Positions 17,280 to 27,680 of a DNA stretch of 64,000 bases are shown one piece after another. Every line of letters begins with the position of its first letter. Position 1 is the stretch's first letter. Below the pieces are notes generated by a model. That model did no database searches. It saw nothing but the letters and a program-made list of their open reading frames with translations, and was not told the origin of the DNA. This stretch comes from Ferruginibacter sp. (lineage in GTDB: Bacteria > Bacteroidota > Bacteroidia > Chitinophagales > Chitinophagaceae), in contig JABFQZ010000003.1 of the NCBI GenBank assembly GCA_013141435.1, positions 62,001 to 126,000 of the forward strand. The letters are read 5' to 3'. The position numbers and the translations under genes are program-made.

Positions 17280-17486
17280 TTATTTTTTTGAAGATGTATC
17301 TTTAATTATTTTGAAAATAATTGAAATAATAATTGTAAGTGGTAATAGCCATACAAATATTGGGGTTGTAAAATGTAGCCATTTATCGGCTTTTATACCA
17401 ATAAATACTGTTAAACCAACAGCAAAAAAAAATTGTGTTGTAAGACCAGCATACTTCCAAAAAATGGTATTTGTATTTTTGTTCAT
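17280..17486 (-). CDS. atpZ: AtpZ/AtpI-type small membrane protein
   Basis: The 68-residue protein has two transmembrane helices. The spacing and residues resemble AtpZ (FAVGLTVFIGIKADKWL in the first helix and hairpin, then WLLPLTIIISIIFKIIKD), an accessory of the ATP synthase thought to aid ion or magnesium handling or assembly. The gene lies 9 bases after the M23-anchor-like gene and 1 base before the AtpI-like gene, so these are one transcript. Confidence 0.72.
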   Translation of the reverse strand: MNKNTNTIFWKYAGLTTQFFFAVGLTVFIGIKADKWLHFTTPIFVWLLPLTIIISIIFKIIKDTSSKK

Positions 17487-17495
17487 ATATTTAAA

Positions 17496-17894
17496 CTAGT
17501 TACTGGTATCAGTATCTTTTGGTAAGGCAAGTTTATTGGTATCAATTAGTATAGTTTTGCCTTCTAACACTTTTACAATATTTTTTAAATAGCTATCCTG
17601 ATATTTTAGAGCTTGTTCCATCGAATCTGTTCTTACTTTTAATGCTCTATATTGTTTTACCTCTTTTGCAGTACCCATGCCAGTGCCGGGCAAATAATAT
17701 TTGAGTGGTGTAAAAACAATTAGTGCAGATGTAAGACCTACTAAAAGTATAAAAATTGTACTACTCACTATATACACACTTATACGAGTAAGTTTAAATT
17801 TTACTACTTCTTCAAAAGTATCTTCGTTCATTATTACAATTCTGTAATGATTTCTAAGTCGTTTTAAAGTTGTATTTACTGTTGGAATTTCCAT
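17496..17894 (-). CDS. membrane-anchor/coiled-coil protein resembling the N-terminus of M23 peptidases
   Basis: The 132-residue protein has a basic cytoplasmic N-terminus (with the segment YRIVIMNEDTFEEVVKF), one transmembrane helix at about 38-58 and FTPLKYYLPG after it. A short coiled coil (about 78-110) and a polar tail follow. This arrangement recalls, from memory, the anchor region of M23 (LytM-type) peptidases that accompany bactofilins in Chitinophagaceae, but no peptidase domain follows: the next gene begins 9 bases after the stop. It is either a natural short form or a shortened gene. It is the first gene of the run with atpZ and is divergent from porW. Confidence 0.5.
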   Translation of the reverse strand: MEIPTVNTTLKRLRNHYRIVIMNEDTFEEVVKFKLTRISVYIVSSTIFILLVGLTSALIVFTPLKYYLPGTGMGTAKEVKQYRALKVRTDSMEQALKYQDSYLKNIVKVLEGKTILIDTNKLALPKDTDTSN

Positions 17895-18071
17895 TGCTAT
17901 AATAAAAATATATTACTAAATTGCTAAATTAGCCATTATACAAGTAATGAGTTATATTTTTAACAGAAAAAATTAAAATAAAGTTTCCTAAATAGCAGTA
18001 ATGAAGTTATTTTTGAACATTATTGGATATAAAAGACTACTTTCAAATAAACATTTTAATAAATTTTTTTA

Positions 18072-21059
18072 ATGCACATATCTAATTTTATAAAAGCAGG
18101 TGTATTTGTGTTTTTACTATGTTTTGCCTTTTCGGTAAATGCACAACCAGCTTGGACTTACGATCTTTTTGGCAAAGAAAAAAAACCTGAAAAATACGAA
18201 GAAAAATTATTGCCATCTGAAATGTCGGCCACAAAAAAATTTGGCTTTAAGCGTAAATTTATTCAAAATGGTATATCTCATTATAATTTTTATTTTAATG
18301 CCAACAATAAATTAAATGCTGTATTAGAAAGAGCTAGCTTATCCAACAAAGATGATTATTCAAAATTATTAAACTTTTATTCTTACTCTTTAGACAATAC
18401 AGCCTCTCAAAAAACCGAGTTAGACTCCGTAATATATAAAAGCACTGCTGGTATATTATTGCATGATTTAAGAAGTGCATGGGTAGATAATTTTTACTTG
18501 CTTATAGGTAAATCATATTATCTTAAAAAAGATTTTGATTCGGCTGCACTTACTTTTCAATTTATAAATTATAATTTATTTCCACGCAAAAAGAAAAATG
18601 ATGATGATAATAAAATTGTAGGTAGTAATGAAGTTACAAATGGAGTAGGCTCTGTATCTATTGCTAATAAAGAAAACAGAAACATTTTACAAAAAACATT
18701 TACACTAGCACCTAGCAGAAACGATGCTTTAATATGGCTTGCAAAAACATTTATACAGCAAAATGAATTGGGCGATGCTGCAGGATTGATTAGCATTTTG
18801 CAAAATGATAAAAACTTGCCTTTGCGTTTAAAAAATGATTTAGAAGAGGTAACATCATATTGGTTTTTTGTACAAAATAATTATGATAGTGCAGCTATTC
18901 ATTTAGAAAATGCCTTGAGTAATGCCGATACAAAAGCCGATAAAAGTAGATGGCAATTCTTGCTTGCACAAATGTTTGAAATATCGGGCAAATACGATGA
19001 TGCCGAAAAATATTATGCAAAAGCATCGACCAAAACTAACGATCCTATCATGGATATTTATGCAAGGTTAAACAGTGCTAAAATGCTAAGAAATGGAGCT
19101 AACTCAAAAGAGTTGGACAATAGCATAGATAAGCTTTTGCGAATGGCAAAAAAAGATAAATATGATGGGTTTGCAGATATTATATACTATTCTGCTGCAC
19201 AATTAAGTTTACAAAAAAATGATACTACAAATGGTATTGGATTATTTAAAAAGAGTATTTTAAAAAATATAGAAGGCTCTTCATACAAGGATAAATCTTT
19301 TTTACAGTTGGGTAATATTGCTTATAATCAAAGAGATTATATTTTGGCACATGCTTATTACGATAGCATTAGTATAGCGGCTAGTATTTTAAATGTTGAC
19401 TCTGCAACTTTGGCCGATAGAAAAGATATATTAGGAAGGTTAGCACCATATTTATTAGAAGTAGAAAAACAAGATAGCTTGCAAATGGTAGCTGCATTAC
19501 CAGAAAATGAAAGAACAATTTTTATTAAAAAATTGGTAAAAAAATATAGAAAAGAAAATGGCTTAAAAGAAGATGTGGAACTTGGTGGTACAGAGCTTAT
19601 AACATTTTCTAATAATAGAAACGAGCCTATAGATATTTTTAAAAGTAGTACAAGTAATGGTGGTCAATGGTATTTTTATAATGCTAGTTTAAGAGCAAAA
19701 GGTTATAACGATTTTAAAAATAAATGGGGCAAACGAACAAATAGCGATAATTGGCGACGCAAAAGTGCAACATCAAATGCAAATAATGGGTTTGATTTGA
19801 ACAATAATTTGGACCCAAATGCTCCAATTAAGACAGAAGACGAAGTAAAGGAAGATGCAAAAAAAGAAAATTTTTCATACGATGGACTAATGGCCAACTT
19901 GCCACTTACTAAAGAATTGATTGATTCTAGCAATGGTATTATGGCAAAAAATATACTCTTAGCTGCCCAAATATTTCAGAACGAATTACAGGATTACGAA
20001 CAAGCAATACATACATACGACGAATTTGTAAATAGATTTGCCAACAATGAAAAGATAGCAGATGCTTATGTAGGATTAGCATTTTGCTACGAAAAACTTG
20101 GTAATACTACAAAATCTAATTTTTATAAAAATATTTTAAAAAATACATTTGCAAATACCGTTGCTGCAAAACTTTTGGATAATCCTTCAGCAAAAAATAA
20201 AGATGCTAAAGACCCTGCTGCTACAGCAAAGTACGAAAACGTATATAATTTATTTTTAGAAGGCAAATTTAAAGAGGCTCTTGCCGAAAAGAAAATTGCT
20301 GATAGTAGTTTTGGAAAAAATTATTGGTCGCCACAATTATTATATATAGAATCTGTGTATTATATAAAAGAAAGAAAAGATAGTTTAGCTATTGCAACCT
20401 TAAATAATATTATTACATTATACCCAACATCTTCTTTAAAAGAAAAAGCTTTAACAATGATAGATGTATTGGGTAGAAGAGCAGCAATTGAAAAACATTT
20501 AACCGATTTAGTAATTACTAGAGCCGAAGATGAAAAAATAATTTTTACCGATGAAAAAGCAGCTGTATCTAAAACGACACCAATTGTAAAGTCATCTGAA
20601 ATAAAAGTAACTTCTCCAAAAATTATTAGCAAAGTAATTTCAGATAGTATAAAAACTCCTGAAATATTTAAAAATAAAACCTTTGTATTGCAGACAGATC
20701 AGGCTCAAATGGTAGTAATGATTTTAGATAAAGTAGATGCCGTATATGTAAACGAAGCAAAAAATGCTTTTACTAGGTTTAATAAAAGCAGCATGGCTAC
20801 TGCAAACATTGTTATAGCTAAAGATGCAATAGATGCCGAAAAAACTTTATTATTATTTTCTGGTTTTGAAAATGCGGAAATTGCAATAAAATATTTTGAC
20901 AAGATAAAACGAGCAGCTCCAAATGAAGTATCTTGGTTGCAAGCAGCAAAATATTCTTTTATTATTATTTCTCAAAGCAATTTAGATTTATTAAAAACCA
21001 ACAAAGATTTAAAATCGTATAAAGATTTGCTAAATGCAAATTTTGGAAATAAATTTTAG
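18072..21059 (+). CDS. porW: PorW/SprE-like type IX secretion component (TPR protein)
   Basis: Large TPR-rich periplasmic protein resembling PorW of Porphyromonas and SprE of Flavobacterium, which are needed for type IX secretion and gliding. A signal peptide (about 1-25, ending VNAQ) precedes a conserved block (FKRKFIQNGISHYNFYFNAN, near 60). Many helical repeats follow, with TPR-like units visible at about 270-320, 640-690 and 745-790. The C-terminal domain (about 875-985) looks like the SprE tail. Its position beside atpZ agrees with that of porW in related genomes. The start has no good alternative. It lacks the lipobox cysteine usual for SprE lipoproteins. Confidence 0.75.
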   Translation: MHISNFIKAGVFVFLLCFAFSVNAQPAWTYDLFGKEKKPEKYEEKLLPSEMSATKKFGFKRKFIQNGISHYNFYFNANNKLNAVLERASLSNKDDYSKLLNFYSYSLDNTASQKTELDSVIYKSTAGILLHDLRSAWVDNFYLLIGKSYYLKKDFDSAALTFQFINYNLFPRKKKNDDDNKIVGSNEVTNGVGSVSIANKENRNILQKTFTLAPSRNDALIWLAKTFIQQNELGDAAGLISILQNDKNLPLRLKNDLEEVTSYWFFVQNNYDSAAIHLENALSNADTKADKSRWQFLLAQMFEISGKYDDAEKYYAKASTKTNDPIMDIYARLNSAKMLRNGANSKELDNSIDKLLRMAKKDKYDGFADIIYYSAAQLSLQKNDTTNGIGLFKKSILKNIEGSSYKDKSFLQLGNIAYNQRDYILAHAYYDSISIAASILNVDSATLADRKDILGRLAPYLLEVEKQDSLQMVAALPENERTIFIKKLVKKYRKENGLKEDVELGGTELITFSNNRNEPIDIFKSSTSNGGQWYFYNASLRAKGYNDFKNKWGKRTNSDNWRRKSATSNANNGFDLNNNLDPNAPIKTEDEVKEDAKKENFSYDGLMANLPLTKELIDSSNGIMAKNILLAAQIFQNELQDYEQAIHTYDEFVNRFANNEKIADAYVGLAFCYEKLGNTTKSNFYKNILKNTFANTVAAKLLDNPSAKNKDAKDPAATAKYENVYNLFLEGKFKEALAEKKIADSSFGKNYWSPQLLYIESVYYIKERKDSLAIATLNNIITLYPTSSLKEKALTMIDVLGRRAAIEKHLTDLVITRAEDEKIIFTDEKAAVSKTTPIVKSSEIKVTSPKIISKVISDSIKTPEIFKNKTFVLQTDQAQMVVMILDKVDAVYVNEAKNAFTRFNKSSMATANIVIAKDAIDAEKTLLLFSGFENAEIAIKYFDKIKRAAPNEVSWLQAAKYSFIIISQSNLDLLKTNKDLKSYKDLLNANFGNKF

Positions 21060-21111
21060 GCATCATTTTTGCTATTGCTCTAAAAATTTATTTGTACTCT
21101 TATATTTATTT

Positions 21112-23517
21112 ATGAAACGTTCTGTAAAAATTATTTGGTTTTTGTTTTTTAGTGGTATTTTATTTGTGGTTGTTTTGTTTGCTGCAGCTAATTATGGTGT
21201 ATTTGGTAAAATGCCATCTTTGCAAGAGTTAGAAAACCCCGAAGCTGATTTGGCAAGCGAAGTAATAAGTGCCGATGGATTGCTTATGGGGAAATACTAT
21301 GCGGAAAATAGGAGTGAAGTGCGTTACCAAGAAATTTCGCCTAAGGTAATCAATGCATTGATAGCAACAGAAGATGTACGTTTTGAGCAACACTCAGGCG
21401 TAGATGCAAAGGCAGTTTTAAGGGCTATAAAATCTCTTGGTAAAGATGGGGGAGGAAGTACCATTACACAACAGCTTGCAAAAATGATTCTAGATCAAGG
21501 AAGGGGTAATATTTTTAAAAGAAGTGTAGAAAAAATAAAAGAATGGATTGTAGCGGTAAAATTGGAAAGGAATTTTACCAAAGAGGAAATAATAACATTG
21601 TATTTAAACAGAGCTCCTTGGGGAAATGTATTTGGAATAAGAAATGCTAGCCGTACTTATTTTCAAAAAGAACCAAAAGATTTAAAACAGGAAGAAGCTG
21701 CAGTATTAGTTGGTATGTTAAAAGGATTTATTTATGAACCCATACGCCATCCTGCAGCAGCTATGAATAGAAGAAATACAGTGTTAGAACAAATGGTAGT
21801 TGCTGACCAAAAATTTCTTACAAAAGCTGAAGCCGCTAAACTTAAAGCAAAGCCTCTTATTACTAATTTTAAACCAATAGATGAAGCAATTGGAATAGCA
21901 CCACATTATAGACGTGCATTGATAGAAGTAATGAGAGAATGGTGTAAAAAAAATAAAAACCCAAAAACAGGCGAGCCTTACAATTTATTTAGCGATGGGT
22001 TAAAAATATATACAACAATAGATTCTCGTATGCAAAAATATGCAGAGGAAGCAATGGATGCACATATACCTGGCGAACAGCGAAAATTGAATGGCGCATT
22101 AAAATATAGAGGAGATAACCTTTGGAAAAAACATGAAAATATTTTAGAAAAAGCAATGAAACAAACCGTAAGGTGGAAAATAATGAAAGAAGATGGTGTA
22201 GATGACGCAACAATTATAAAAACTTTTTCGGTAAAAGTACCAATGAAAATATTTTCTTGGAGTAAAGGAGGCGATAAACATGAAATGGATACTTTAATGA
22301 CACCAATGGATTCTATTAAGTATCACAAAAAATTATTACAATCATCTTTTTTAGCAATGGATCCTCGTAGTGGCGAAATTAAAGCTTGGGTAGGAGGTAC
22401 CGATTTTAGATGGTTTAAATACGATCATGTTACTGCTATGAGGCAAGTAGGTTCTACATTTAAGCCATTGGTTTATACACTTGCAGTGCAAGATGCTGGT
22501 TATACACCCGAAACCTATATACCTGGCGGTCCACTTACACTTGGTGGCAAAACAATAACTACTGGAGGAGGAACATGTGCTTATTGTTTGGCAAAATCAA
22601 TAAATGGATGTGCTTGGCATTTGATAGGTACTATAGGAGTAAAACGTACCATAGAGTTTGCACAACAATGTGGTATTAAAGTTAAAATACCTCCATATTA
22701 TTCCATTGCATTAGGTGCTGCCGAAATACCAATGATACAAATGTTGCAAGCATATACCATGTTTCCTAATAGAGGTTATAATACCGAGCCAGTATTTGTT
22801 ACCCGTATTGAAGACAAAAATGGAAATTTAATACATGAGTTTCCTATGGCTCAAAGTAAGCAAGTAATTGGCGAAGCAGATGCTTATACTATGGTAAAAA
22901 TGATGCAAGGTGTAATAAAAGAAGGTACAGCAAAGCGATTAAACTCTTATGGTATTCCGGCCGAAAAAGCAGGTAAAACTGGTACAACTAATGGCAATAC
23001 CGATGGTTGGTTTATTGGTTATACTCCAACTCTTTTAGCAGGTACTTGGGTAGGTTGCGAAGATCCATTTATACCTATTTATGGCAATGCTGGTGGAGCC
23101 GAAATGGCAGCTCCAACTTGGGGATTGTTTATGAAAAAAGTATATGCCGATAGTAAATTTAAAAACTATACAACTCAAAAGGAATTTGCAGTACCTGTTG
23201 TTTTAAAAAATGACCCAATTTTGGCTGATGCTAATTTTTATCAAACATTAAAAAGAGGCGATATACCTACCGATGATAATGGTAATGCAATAAAAGAAAA
23301 TGCAGAAGATGGAAGCGAATATTTAACCGAAGACCCAGAATATACCATTGAAAACAACGAAACTACCGTACCAAAAGATACTGGTAAAAATACTGAACCT
23401 ATAAAACCAAAGGAAGATAAAACAACAACACCAGCTGCTACAATATTAAATGATAAAAAAGCTTTGCCTAAACCAAAGCCAAAAGCAGAGCCAAAGAGTG
23501 ATGATGGCGGATTTTAA
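21112..23517 (+). CDS. Class A penicillin-binding protein (PBP1A-like)
   Basis: Bifunctional peptidoglycan synthase: it polymerises lipid II glycans and crosslinks peptides at the outer face of the cytoplasmic membrane. It has one N-terminal transmembrane helix (about 7-27), a GT51 domain with catalytic E87 in IATEDVRFEQHSG and the GGSTITQQLAKM motif. The transpeptidase domain has the nucleophile S448 in GSTFKPL, SIN, and K622 in KTGT. The 80-residue C-terminal tail is acidic and then proline/lysine-rich and disordered. The ATG at 21112 is used; the longer frame starts inside porW and adds no domain. It is probably coupled with porW, 52 bases upstream. Confidence 0.93.
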   Translation: MKRSVKIIWFLFFSGILFVVVLFAAANYGVFGKMPSLQELENPEADLASEVISADGLLMGKYYAENRSEVRYQEISPKVINALIATEDVRFEQHSGVDAKAVLRAIKSLGKDGGGSTITQQLAKMILDQGRGNIFKRSVEKIKEWIVAVKLERNFTKEEIITLYLNRAPWGNVFGIRNASRTYFQKEPKDLKQEEAAVLVGMLKGFIYEPIRHPAAAMNRRNTVLEQMVVADQKFLTKAEAAKLKAKPLITNFKPIDEAIGIAPHYRRALIEVMREWCKKNKNPKTGEPYNLFSDGLKIYTTIDSRMQKYAEEAMDAHIPGEQRKLNGALKYRGDNLWKKHENILEKAMKQTVRWKIMKEDGVDDATIIKTFSVKVPMKIFSWSKGGDKHEMDTLMTPMDSIKYHKKLLQSSFLAMDPRSGEIKAWVGGTDFRWFKYDHVTAMRQVGSTFKPLVYTLAVQDAGYTPETYIPGGPLTLGGKTITTGGGTCAYCLAKSINGCAWHLIGTIGVKRTIEFAQQCGIKVKIPPYYSIALGAAEIPMIQMLQAYTMFPNRGYNTEPVFVTRIEDKNGNLIHEFPMAQSKQVIGEADAYTMVKMMQGVIKEGTAKRLNSYGIPAEKAGKTGTTNGNTDGWFIGYTPTLLAGTWVGCEDPFIPIYGNAGGAEMAAPTWGLFMKKVYADSKFKNYTTQKEFAVPVVLKNDPILADANFYQTLKRGDIPTDDNGNAIKENAEDGSEYLTEDPEYTIENNETTVPKDTGKNTEPIKPKEDKTTTPAATILNDKKALPKPKPKAEPKSDDGGF

Positions 23518-23638
23518 CAATTTTATTAAATTTATTCCTATTTTCAACTTACTAAACCATGAAAATAATATATTTATTGTGTGTTATTTTAGAAAAGCTA
23601 ATTCAAATTTAAACAGGTTGTATTGTCCAATTGAACAA

Positions 23639-24373
23639 TTACTGATTCATAATCGGTGTTAATTGTTTTTTATACAATTGTACTGCATTTTCTAAACCCA
23701 AATAAAGGGCATCGCATATAAGAGCATGACCAATAGAAACTTCTAATAAATTTGGTATATTTTGAGCAAAATAATTGAGGTTTTGTAGGTCTAAATCATG
23801 TCCGGCATTTATACCAAGCTCTAGCTCATTTGCTTTTAATGCAGCGGCTATAAAAGGTGCAATTGCTGCTTCTTTATTGCCTGCTGTAAATTGTTTTGCG
23901 TAGCTTTCTGTATATAATTCAACTCTATTTGTGCCTGTGTCTTTAGCGGCTGCAATCATATTTACATCAGCATCTACAAATATCGAAACCCTTATACCTG
24001 CATTGGTAAAAACTGGTATTATGTTTTTTAAAAATTCTTTATTTTTTATAGTATCCCAACCATGGTTGCTGGTAATTTGTCCTCTTATATCAGGTACAAA
24101 AGTTACTTGAGTAGGTTTACAATCCATTACAAGTTTTACAAAATTTTCTTCTGTAGGGTTCCCTTCAATATTAAATTCGGTTGTTAATACTTCTTTTAAA
24201 TTATATACATCTTTATAAGTAATATGTCGTTCGTCTGGCCGAGGGTGTACAGTTATACCATAAGCACCAAAGTTTTCAATATCTAACGCAGTTTTTATTA
24301 AATTAGGATTATTTCCTCCACGAGCATTACGTAGTGTTGCAATTTTATTTATGTTTACCGAAAGATTAGTCAT
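23639..24373 (-). CDS. pdxJ: Pyridoxine 5'-phosphate synthase PdxJ
   Basis: Cytoplasmic TIM-barrel enzyme that condenses 1-deoxyxylulose-5-phosphate with aminoacetone-3-phosphate to form pyridoxine 5'-phosphate in the DXP-dependent vitamin B6 pathway. The 244-residue length is standard. Family motifs are VNINKIATLRNARGG at the start, GITVHPRPDERHI, and GLNAGHDL-type sequence (LGINAGHDLDLQNL). The start codon at 24373 gives the canonical N-terminus. It is 15 bases downstream of a T9SS cargo gene on the same strand. Confidence 0.95.
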   Translation of the reverse strand: MTNLSVNINKIATLRNARGGNNPNLIKTALDIENFGAYGITVHPRPDERHITYKDVYNLKEVLTTEFNIEGNPTEENFVKLVMDCKPTQVTFVPDIRGQITSNHGWDTIKNKEFLKNIIPVFTNAGIRVSIFVDADVNMIAAAKDTGTNRVELYTESYAKQFTAGNKEAAIAPFIAAALKANELELGINAGHDLDLQNLNYFAQNIPNLLEVSIGHALICDALYLGLENAVQLYKKQLTPIMNQ

Positions 24374-24388
24374 AACTTTTTATAAATT

Positions 24389-26335
24389 TTATCTTACAAT
24401 AATTAAAGTGCCTTTTAATATAGGGTCACCATTTTTTAAATCAATTGCATAAACATAGCTACCATTAGGTTGTGGTAATCCATTATATTTTCCATCCCAA
24501 GGTTTAAAACTTTGTCTTCTTTCAAATACAATTTGCCCATATCTATTATAAACGATTAATTCGTGCAATGGATAAGCTTCTAAAGCAGGAATATTCCAAG
24601 TATCGTTTTTGGAGTCGCCATTTGGTGTAAAAATATTGGGTATAAAAATACCTTCATAAATCTTTACATTTACTTCGTCAAAAGCTATGCCACAGCCGTT
24701 TTTGGCAGTAGCAGTAAGTGTATATTTTTTCTCGAAAGATGGATTTACAGTAGGATTTAAAATATTTACATTAGTAATATTTTCGTTTGGTGTCCATATA
24801 AAATTATCAATAAGCCCAGTAATACTGCCATTAAGTTGTACGTTTTTATTTGCTACAATTATTTTATCTACACCTGCATTTACAATAGGTTTATTTACTA
24901 CCCTTACTTTTGTAAAAGCAGTATCGTTACAATTTTGAGCATTTGTTACTACCACCATATAATTTGTAGAGTCTGTTGGTGTAGCTTTTGGGTTAGCTAT
25001 TGTGGCATCAGTTAAAGTATTGCTTGGCAACCAAGCATAAGCACCACCGCCGCTAGCACTTAATAAAATACTATTTCCCAAACAAATTGTTGTATCTGTA
25101 AATAGAGTTGTAGCTGTAGGTGCTGCATTTATTATTACCATTGTATTAGCAGTATTATCACAACCAAAAGCATCTTTACCTGTTACAAAATAAGTACCAG
25201 CATCTATTAGCTTGGCATTATTTATATTTATAGGGTTTAAGGAGGAGTTAAATCCATTTGGACCAAGCCATTGATAAGTAACAGCACCAGAGCCAGTTAA
25301 AACTATACTTGATTTGGCACAAATTGGCGAATTGCTATTTGCAAAAACAGTAGGTTTTTTGTTTACAGTTATGGTTATAGGTGCTGATGAAATTCTACAC
25401 TGAGGTGTAGCCAAATTGCCAGCTTCGGCCACACTTAATCGGTATTTATAAATTCCTATAGGAGCAGTACTCAAAAAGTTTTTTACCATTGTAATACTAT
25501 TTTCGCCAATAATATCAGTAAAAACACTTCCATTAAAACTTTCTTGCCATTGGTATGTAGCGTTATTAAACCCTGCTGAAACTAAACAATTTAATTGTAC
25601 ATTTTGTGCTACACCTTCGCAAACAGTAGTGTTTAAAGATGTTGTTCCGGTAATACTAGGCGTAAGCTGAGGGCCACATGGTCTAAATGTAATATCGTCT
25701 AATGCTAAATCGTTTCCACAACCTCCACTAGCATTATTTGTCATACGCAAAACAATATCCGATACGCCAGCAGGAGTAGTAAATACCAGCCCAAATTGAT
25801 TCCAAATAGCATTAGTAGTAGTAGCAATATTGTTGGTATTACTTGTTTGCAATACTGTGCCATCAAGTTTTTCTATGGAGAAAGTAATATTAGGTTGTAT
25901 AGGATTTCCGCCACAACCTGATGGTTGCAAAATACTAACATTCATAATCCAAGCAGCAAACTCATAAGTAGAATTGCCACAAAGTCCTCTAACAGTATCT
26001 ATATAAAATGCACTTGGTAATATAGATGCATTTACTAACATAAAATACCCATTACCACCACCTGTATGGTCGGCATTTAAGGTAAACCAATTATTACCAA
26101 AACAACTATTTGTTGCATTTCTTACAGTATAAAAACCATCATTTGGACAATCGTTAGATACATATTGATAATTTGTAGTAGCCGCAGCCAAAGGTGCGCC
26201 AGGGTTCGCTCCTGAGCCAAAGGTCATTTTTACTAATGGGTCGCCAAAGCTACCTGAACAAAGTTGTGCAGCTATATTTAACGCCAAAAATTGTAAAATA
26301 AAAAATACGAAATAAATTTTTATATTATTAAGCAA
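24389..26335 (-). CDS. Secreted protein with gliding-motility-type C-terminal sorting domain (T9SS cargo)
   Basis: Large extracellular protein, probably an adhesin or surface structural protein. It has a signal peptide (about 1-23, ending NIAAQ), a beta-sandwich of about 200 residues with cysteines and a calcium-type ALDDITF segment, then Ig/PKD-like repeats of about 80 residues (about 230-555). A C-terminal domain begins IFIPNIFTPNGDSKND and ends KGTLIIVR. This is the CHU-type (type B) T9SS sorting signal, so the product should be exported by the PorW-linked system. No enzyme motif is seen. pdxJ follows it closely. Confidence 0.85.
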   Translation of the reverse strand: MLNNIKIYFVFFILQFLALNIAAQLCSGSFGDPLVKMTFGSGANPGAPLAAATTNYQYVSNDCPNDGFYTVRNATNSCFGNNWFTLNADHTGGGNGYFMLVNASILPSAFYIDTVRGLCGNSTYEFAAWIMNVSILQPSGCGGNPIQPNITFSIEKLDGTVLQTSNTNNIATTTNAIWNQFGLVFTTPAGVSDIVLRMTNNASGGCGNDLALDDITFRPCGPQLTPSITGTTSLNTTVCEGVAQNVQLNCLVSAGFNNATYQWQESFNGSVFTDIIGENSITMVKNFLSTAPIGIYKYRLSVAEAGNLATPQCRISSAPITITVNKKPTVFANSNSPICAKSSIVLTGSGAVTYQWLGPNGFNSSLNPININNAKLIDAGTYFVTGKDAFGCDNTANTMVIINAAPTATTLFTDTTICLGNSILLSASGGGAYAWLPSNTLTDATIANPKATPTDSTNYMVVVTNAQNCNDTAFTKVRVVNKPIVNAGVDKIIVANKNVQLNGSITGLIDNFIWTPNENITNVNILNPTVNPSFEKKYTLTATAKNGCGIAFDEVNVKIYEGIFIPNIFTPNGDSKNDTWNIPALEAYPLHELIVYNRYGQIVFERRQSFKPWDGKYNGLPQPNGSYVYAIDLKNGDPILKGTLIIVR

Positions 26336-26482
26336 AGCAGAAATTTAAAATAAAAAAAATGATATGTAAAAATAGCTAAAAATACGCAATAGCAATTTTA
26401 TTTGAAGAGTGCTCTGTAAAATTAAAACAAAGTGTTAATTTAATTTTGTATTGATTTTTAAAAAATAGGTTAATTTTAATTT

Positions 26483-27673
26483 ATGAATAAAAATATTACT
26501 TCACTTTGTCATATTGTACAAAAAAAGCAGCGTTTTATTATTGGTTTAATGAGCGGCACATCGCTAGATGGGTTAGATATTGCACTATGCAAAATTGAAG
26601 GCTTTGGTGTAAATACAACTATTGAAATTATTCATTTTACAACCATACCATACAACAGTTTTTTTAAACAACAAGTATCAGAAATATTTAGCAAGCAACA
26701 AATAAATTTAGAAAAACTTTGTTTGCTAAATGCTTGGATAGGTTCACAGCATGCTCACATGATAAATGATTGCTTAAAAAAATGGAATATTAGCAATAAT
26801 GATGTAGATATTATTGCTAGCCATGGGCAGACCATATATCATGCACCCAAAATTTTACACAATAAGCATGAGTTTGATAATGCCACTTTACAAATTGGTG
26901 ATGCCGATCATATAGCAGTAAAAACGGGCATAATAACCATTAGCGATTTTAGGCAAAAGCATATAGCAGCAGGTGGCGAAGGCGCACCATTAGCCGTATA
27001 TGGCGATTTTTTAATTTTCAGTAAAAAAAATGAAAATAGAATAATGCTAAATATTGGTGGTATAGCAAACTTTACTTTTTTGCACGGAAACTTAGATGCT
27101 AATAAAATGTTTAGCACCGATACTGGACCAGGTAATACCTTAATGGATGCTGTAATAAAAAAATATTTTCCAGATAAATTTTATGATGAAAATGCCATTA
27201 TTGCAAAACAAGGAACAGTAAATAAAGAATTATTATTGGTACTAAAAGAAAATATTTTTTTTAAAAAAGAGCTACCAAAAACAACAGGACCAGAGTTGTT
27301 TAATTTTGCATACTTACAACATGCACAACAAAAAAGTAATACTAGCAATTTGAGTGTTTACGATATAATGGCTACGCTTTGCAAATTTACAGCCGATACT
27401 ATTACAGAGGCAATTTTAAAAGCAGTAACCGAAAATGATTTTATAATTTACAGTAGCGGCGGTGGCATACACAATCCTTTATTGATGTATTATTTAAAAG
27501 AATTGATGCCAAATATTACATTTAAAACTACCAAAGAATTAAACATCAATTCCGATGCAAAGGAAGCTGCACTTTTTGCCTTGTTGGCTAATGAAACTTT
27601 GTGTGGTAACCAAATAAATTTTGGCACCACAGCACCAAATGTTAGTATGGGTAAAATAAGTTTTCCTTTATAA
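26483..27673 (+). CDS. anmK: Anhydro-N-acetylmuramic acid kinase AnmK
   Basis: Converts 1,6-anhydro-MurNAc, released by lytic transglycosylases, to MurNAc-6-phosphate with ATP, salvaging cell-wall sugar. It has the diagnostic GLMSGTSLDGLDIAL near the N-terminus, SHGQTIYHAP, the DTGPGNTLMDA loop, and GGGIHNPLLM near the C-terminus. The 396-residue length is close to that of other AnmK proteins. It ends 8 bases from the stop of convergent purC. With the GH20 enzyme and PBP in the same window it supports an amino-sugar/wall recycling theme. Confidence 0.94.
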   Translation: MNKNITSLCHIVQKKQRFIIGLMSGTSLDGLDIALCKIEGFGVNTTIEIIHFTTIPYNSFFKQQVSEIFSKQQINLEKLCLLNAWIGSQHAHMINDCLKKWNISNNDVDIIASHGQTIYHAPKILHNKHEFDNATLQIGDADHIAVKTGIITISDFRQKHIAAGGEGAPLAVYGDFLIFSKKNENRIMLNIGGIANFTFLHGNLDANKMFSTDTGPGNTLMDAVIKKYFPDKFYDENAIIAKQGTVNKELLLVLKENIFFKKELPKTTGPELFNFAYLQHAQQKSNTSNLSVYDIMATLCKFTADTITEAILKAVTENDFIIYSSGGGIHNPLLMYYLKELMPNITFKTTKELNINSDAKEAALFALLANETLCGNQINFGTTAPNVSMGKISFPL

Positions 27674-27680
27674 TATTATT

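Noticed and set aside
21034..21111. Longer N-terminus for the penicillin-binding protein
   Set aside because: The added 26 residues overlap the end of porW and do not resemble a class A PBP N-terminus; the ATG at 21112 starts a normal basic/transmembrane segment.
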